DNA of 5,907 bases, from NCBI GenBank assembly GCA_041477815.1, contig JBGOUV010000409.1:1-5907 (forward strand), read 5' to 3'. The notes under the pieces are model-generated. The model did not search any database, was not told where the DNA came from, and saw nothing but the letters and a program-made list of their open reading frames with translations. The stretch comes from JBGOUV01 sp041477815 (GTDB lineage: Bacteria; Acidobacteriota; Terriglobia; Bryobacterales; JACQDG01). The stretch's first letter is position 1. The number at the start of each line of letters is the position of its first letter. Positions 4,741 to 5,907 of this stretch are shown piece by piece. The translations under genes and the position numbers were made by a program.

Positions 4741-5907
4741 ATGGTCCCCGAGCCCTCCACGCCGCTCATGCGGCAGTACAACTCGATCAAGCAGAAGTTC
4801 CCCAACGCGCTGCTGCTGTTCCGTCTGGGCGATTTCTACGAGATGTTCTACGAGGACGCCGTGGTGGCCTCCCGCGAGCTGCAGATCACTCTGACCTCGC
4901 GGAACAAGGAGAAGGGCGTGGCCATTCCCATGTGCGGGGTTCCGTATCATGCGGCCGAGAACTACATCGCCCGGCTGATCGGCCGCGGCCACCGCGTGGC
5001 CATCTGCGACCAGATGGAAGACGCGCGCGCCACCAAGAAGCTGGTGAAGCGCGAGGTCACCCGGGTGATCACGCCGGGTACGGCGAGCGACTTCAACCTC
5101 TTGCGCTCGGGGGAGAACAACTACCTGGCCGCCGTCGCCCGCCACGGCGACCTGGCCGGCGTGGCCTACGTGGACATCTCGACCGGCGAGTTTCGCGCCA
5201 CCGAAGTTCCCGCTGCGGAGGTGGAGCCGCTGCTCGAGCAGGTGGGCGCCCGCGAGGTGCTGTTCCCCTCCCAGCTTCCTCTGTTCCAGCCGGAGAGTCC
5301 CGCCCCGCGCGGCGCCGCCCGCCGCTACCTGCGCACCGAGCTGGACGATTGGGTCTTCCAGTTCGATTATGCGCGGCGGGTCCTCTGCGAGCACTTCCAG
5401 CTCCACTCGCTGGACGGGCTGGGACTGGCCACTTGCCAGGCCGCCGTGGCCGCCGCCGGCGCCATCCTCCATTATCTTCGTGATACCCAAAAGGCCGCCC
5501 TCACCCACCTGGACCGCCCCGCCTACTTCCGGCAGCGCGACCACATGGTGCTGGACGCGGTCACCGTCCGCAACCTGGAGCTGCTCGAGCCCCTGTTCGG
5601 CGGCCCCAAGGAATCCACCGTCTTACACGTGCTGGACCACACCACCACGGCTATGGGCGCCCGCCTGTTGCGCCAGTGGCTGCTGAAACCCTCCGTCGAT
5701 CCCGAAGAGATCAACGCGCGCCTCGACGCCGTGGAGGAGCTGAAGCGCGAGACCATCCTGCGGGCCGAGGTGGAGCGCGACCTGGCCAAGGTGCTGGACA
5801 TCGAGCGGCTGCTGGCCCGCGTAACGCTCTCCACCGCCACGCCGCGCGACCTGGCCGCGCTGGGCGTGTCGCTGGCCGGCATCCCGCTGATCCGCGCGTT
5901 TGTGGAC
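4741..5907 (+). CDS. mutS: DNA mismatch repair protein MutS, N-terminal part (3' end outside window)
   Basis: The frame is open from ATG 4741 to the last base, 389 codons of what is usually an 850-900-residue protein. MutS binds mismatches and small loops as a dimer and recruits MutL. The mismatch-binding domain I (about 1-115) carries Phe32 and Glu34 in GDFYEMF, the Phe-X-Glu that stacks on and contacts the mispaired base, and CGVPYHA (65-71). KREVTRVITPGT (103-114) leads into connector domain II (about 125-240, with VDISTGEF at 144-151). The lever/core domain begins with LDAVTVRNLELLEP (271-284), TTAMGARLLRQWLLKP (302-317) and DIERLLARV (353-361). The Walker ATPase and dimer regions lie beyond the window. 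The presence of the Phe-X-Glu motif marks it as repair-type MutS1, not MutS2. A stop codon (4714-4716) in frame upstream makes 4741 the first available ATG; no clear ribosome site precedes it. Confidence 0.97.
   Translation, partial: MVPEPSTPLMRQYNSIKQKFPNALLLFRLGDFYEMFYEDAVVASRELQITLTSRNKEKGVAIPMCGVPYHAAENYIARLIGRGHRVAICDQMEDARATKKLVKREVTRVITPGTASDFNLLRSGENNYLAAVARHGDLAGVAYVDISTGEFRATEVPAAEVEPLLEQVGAREVLFPSQLPLFQPESPAPRGAARRYLRTELDDWVFQFDYARRVLCEHFQLHSLDGLGLATCQAAVAAAGAILHYLRDTQKAALTHLDRPAYFRQRDHMVLDAVTVRNLELLEPLFGGPKESTVLHVLDHTTTAMGARLLRQWLLKPSVDPEEINARLDAVEELKRETILRAEVERDLAKVLDIERLLARVTLSTATPRDLAALGVSLAGIPLIRAFVD

Noticed and set aside
4567..5544. Minus-strand open frame of 325 codons opposite mutS
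   Set aside because: It runs against an unmistakable MutS N-terminus and has no motif of its own; its tail covers the small membrane gene in a different frame.
1..5907. CRISPR array, tRNA or rRNA, insertion sequence, toxin-antitoxin or phage-defence system
   Set aside because: No spaced direct repeats, RNA gene signatures, transposase motifs or defence domains were seen on either strand.

Overview
The window is GC-rich, densely packed bacterial chromosome with short or overlapping gene junctions and ordinary housekeeping and accessory genes. The protein style fits Acidobacteriota of the Solibacter/Bryobacter type: a redoxin with a DCPHC motif, a HELAH peptidase, an exported dienelactone hydrolase-like protein, and short unstructured leaders. 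This is an impression from protein flavour; no rRNA or other marker confirms it.

Layout. (1) 1-3121, plus strand: a tight run of four genes. It holds the C-terminal third of an MFS exporter (start lies outside the window), a secreted HEXXH metallopeptidase that starts at a TTG overlapping the MFS stop, a dienelactone hydrolase-family protein with a Tat-like leader that starts at an ATG overlapping the peptidase stop, and an exported thioredoxin-fold protein with a CPHC active site 12 nt further on. The first three look translationally coupled. The fourth has a possible extended -10 element exactly positioned for a leaderless start. (2) 3122-3174: a short gap almost filled by a perfect 44-bp palindrome with no spacer. 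(3) 3175-4530, plus strand: a complete GntP-family gluconate/organic acid permease. (4) 4532-4693, minus strand: a 53-residue two-helix membrane protein that converges on gntP with one base between the stops. (5) 4694-4740: a 47-bp divergent gap with a perfect TATAAT facing mutS, overlapped on the other strand by TATACT, so it may be a bidirectional promoter. (6) 4741-5907, plus strand: the first 389 codons of mutS, which runs off the window.

The first four genes share an envelope theme (an exporter and three exported proteins), but nothing in the sequence ties them to one pathway. The permease looks like an independent unit, and mutS is housekeeping. I see no CRISPR array, tRNA, rRNA, transposase or recognisable defence system. 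The most distinctive non-coding signals are the perfect palindrome before gntP, the overlapping -10 elements before mutS, and three starts (tlpA-like, gntP, mutS) without a usable Shine-Dalgarno, in contrast to strong ones at the peptidase, hydrolase and small membrane gene.
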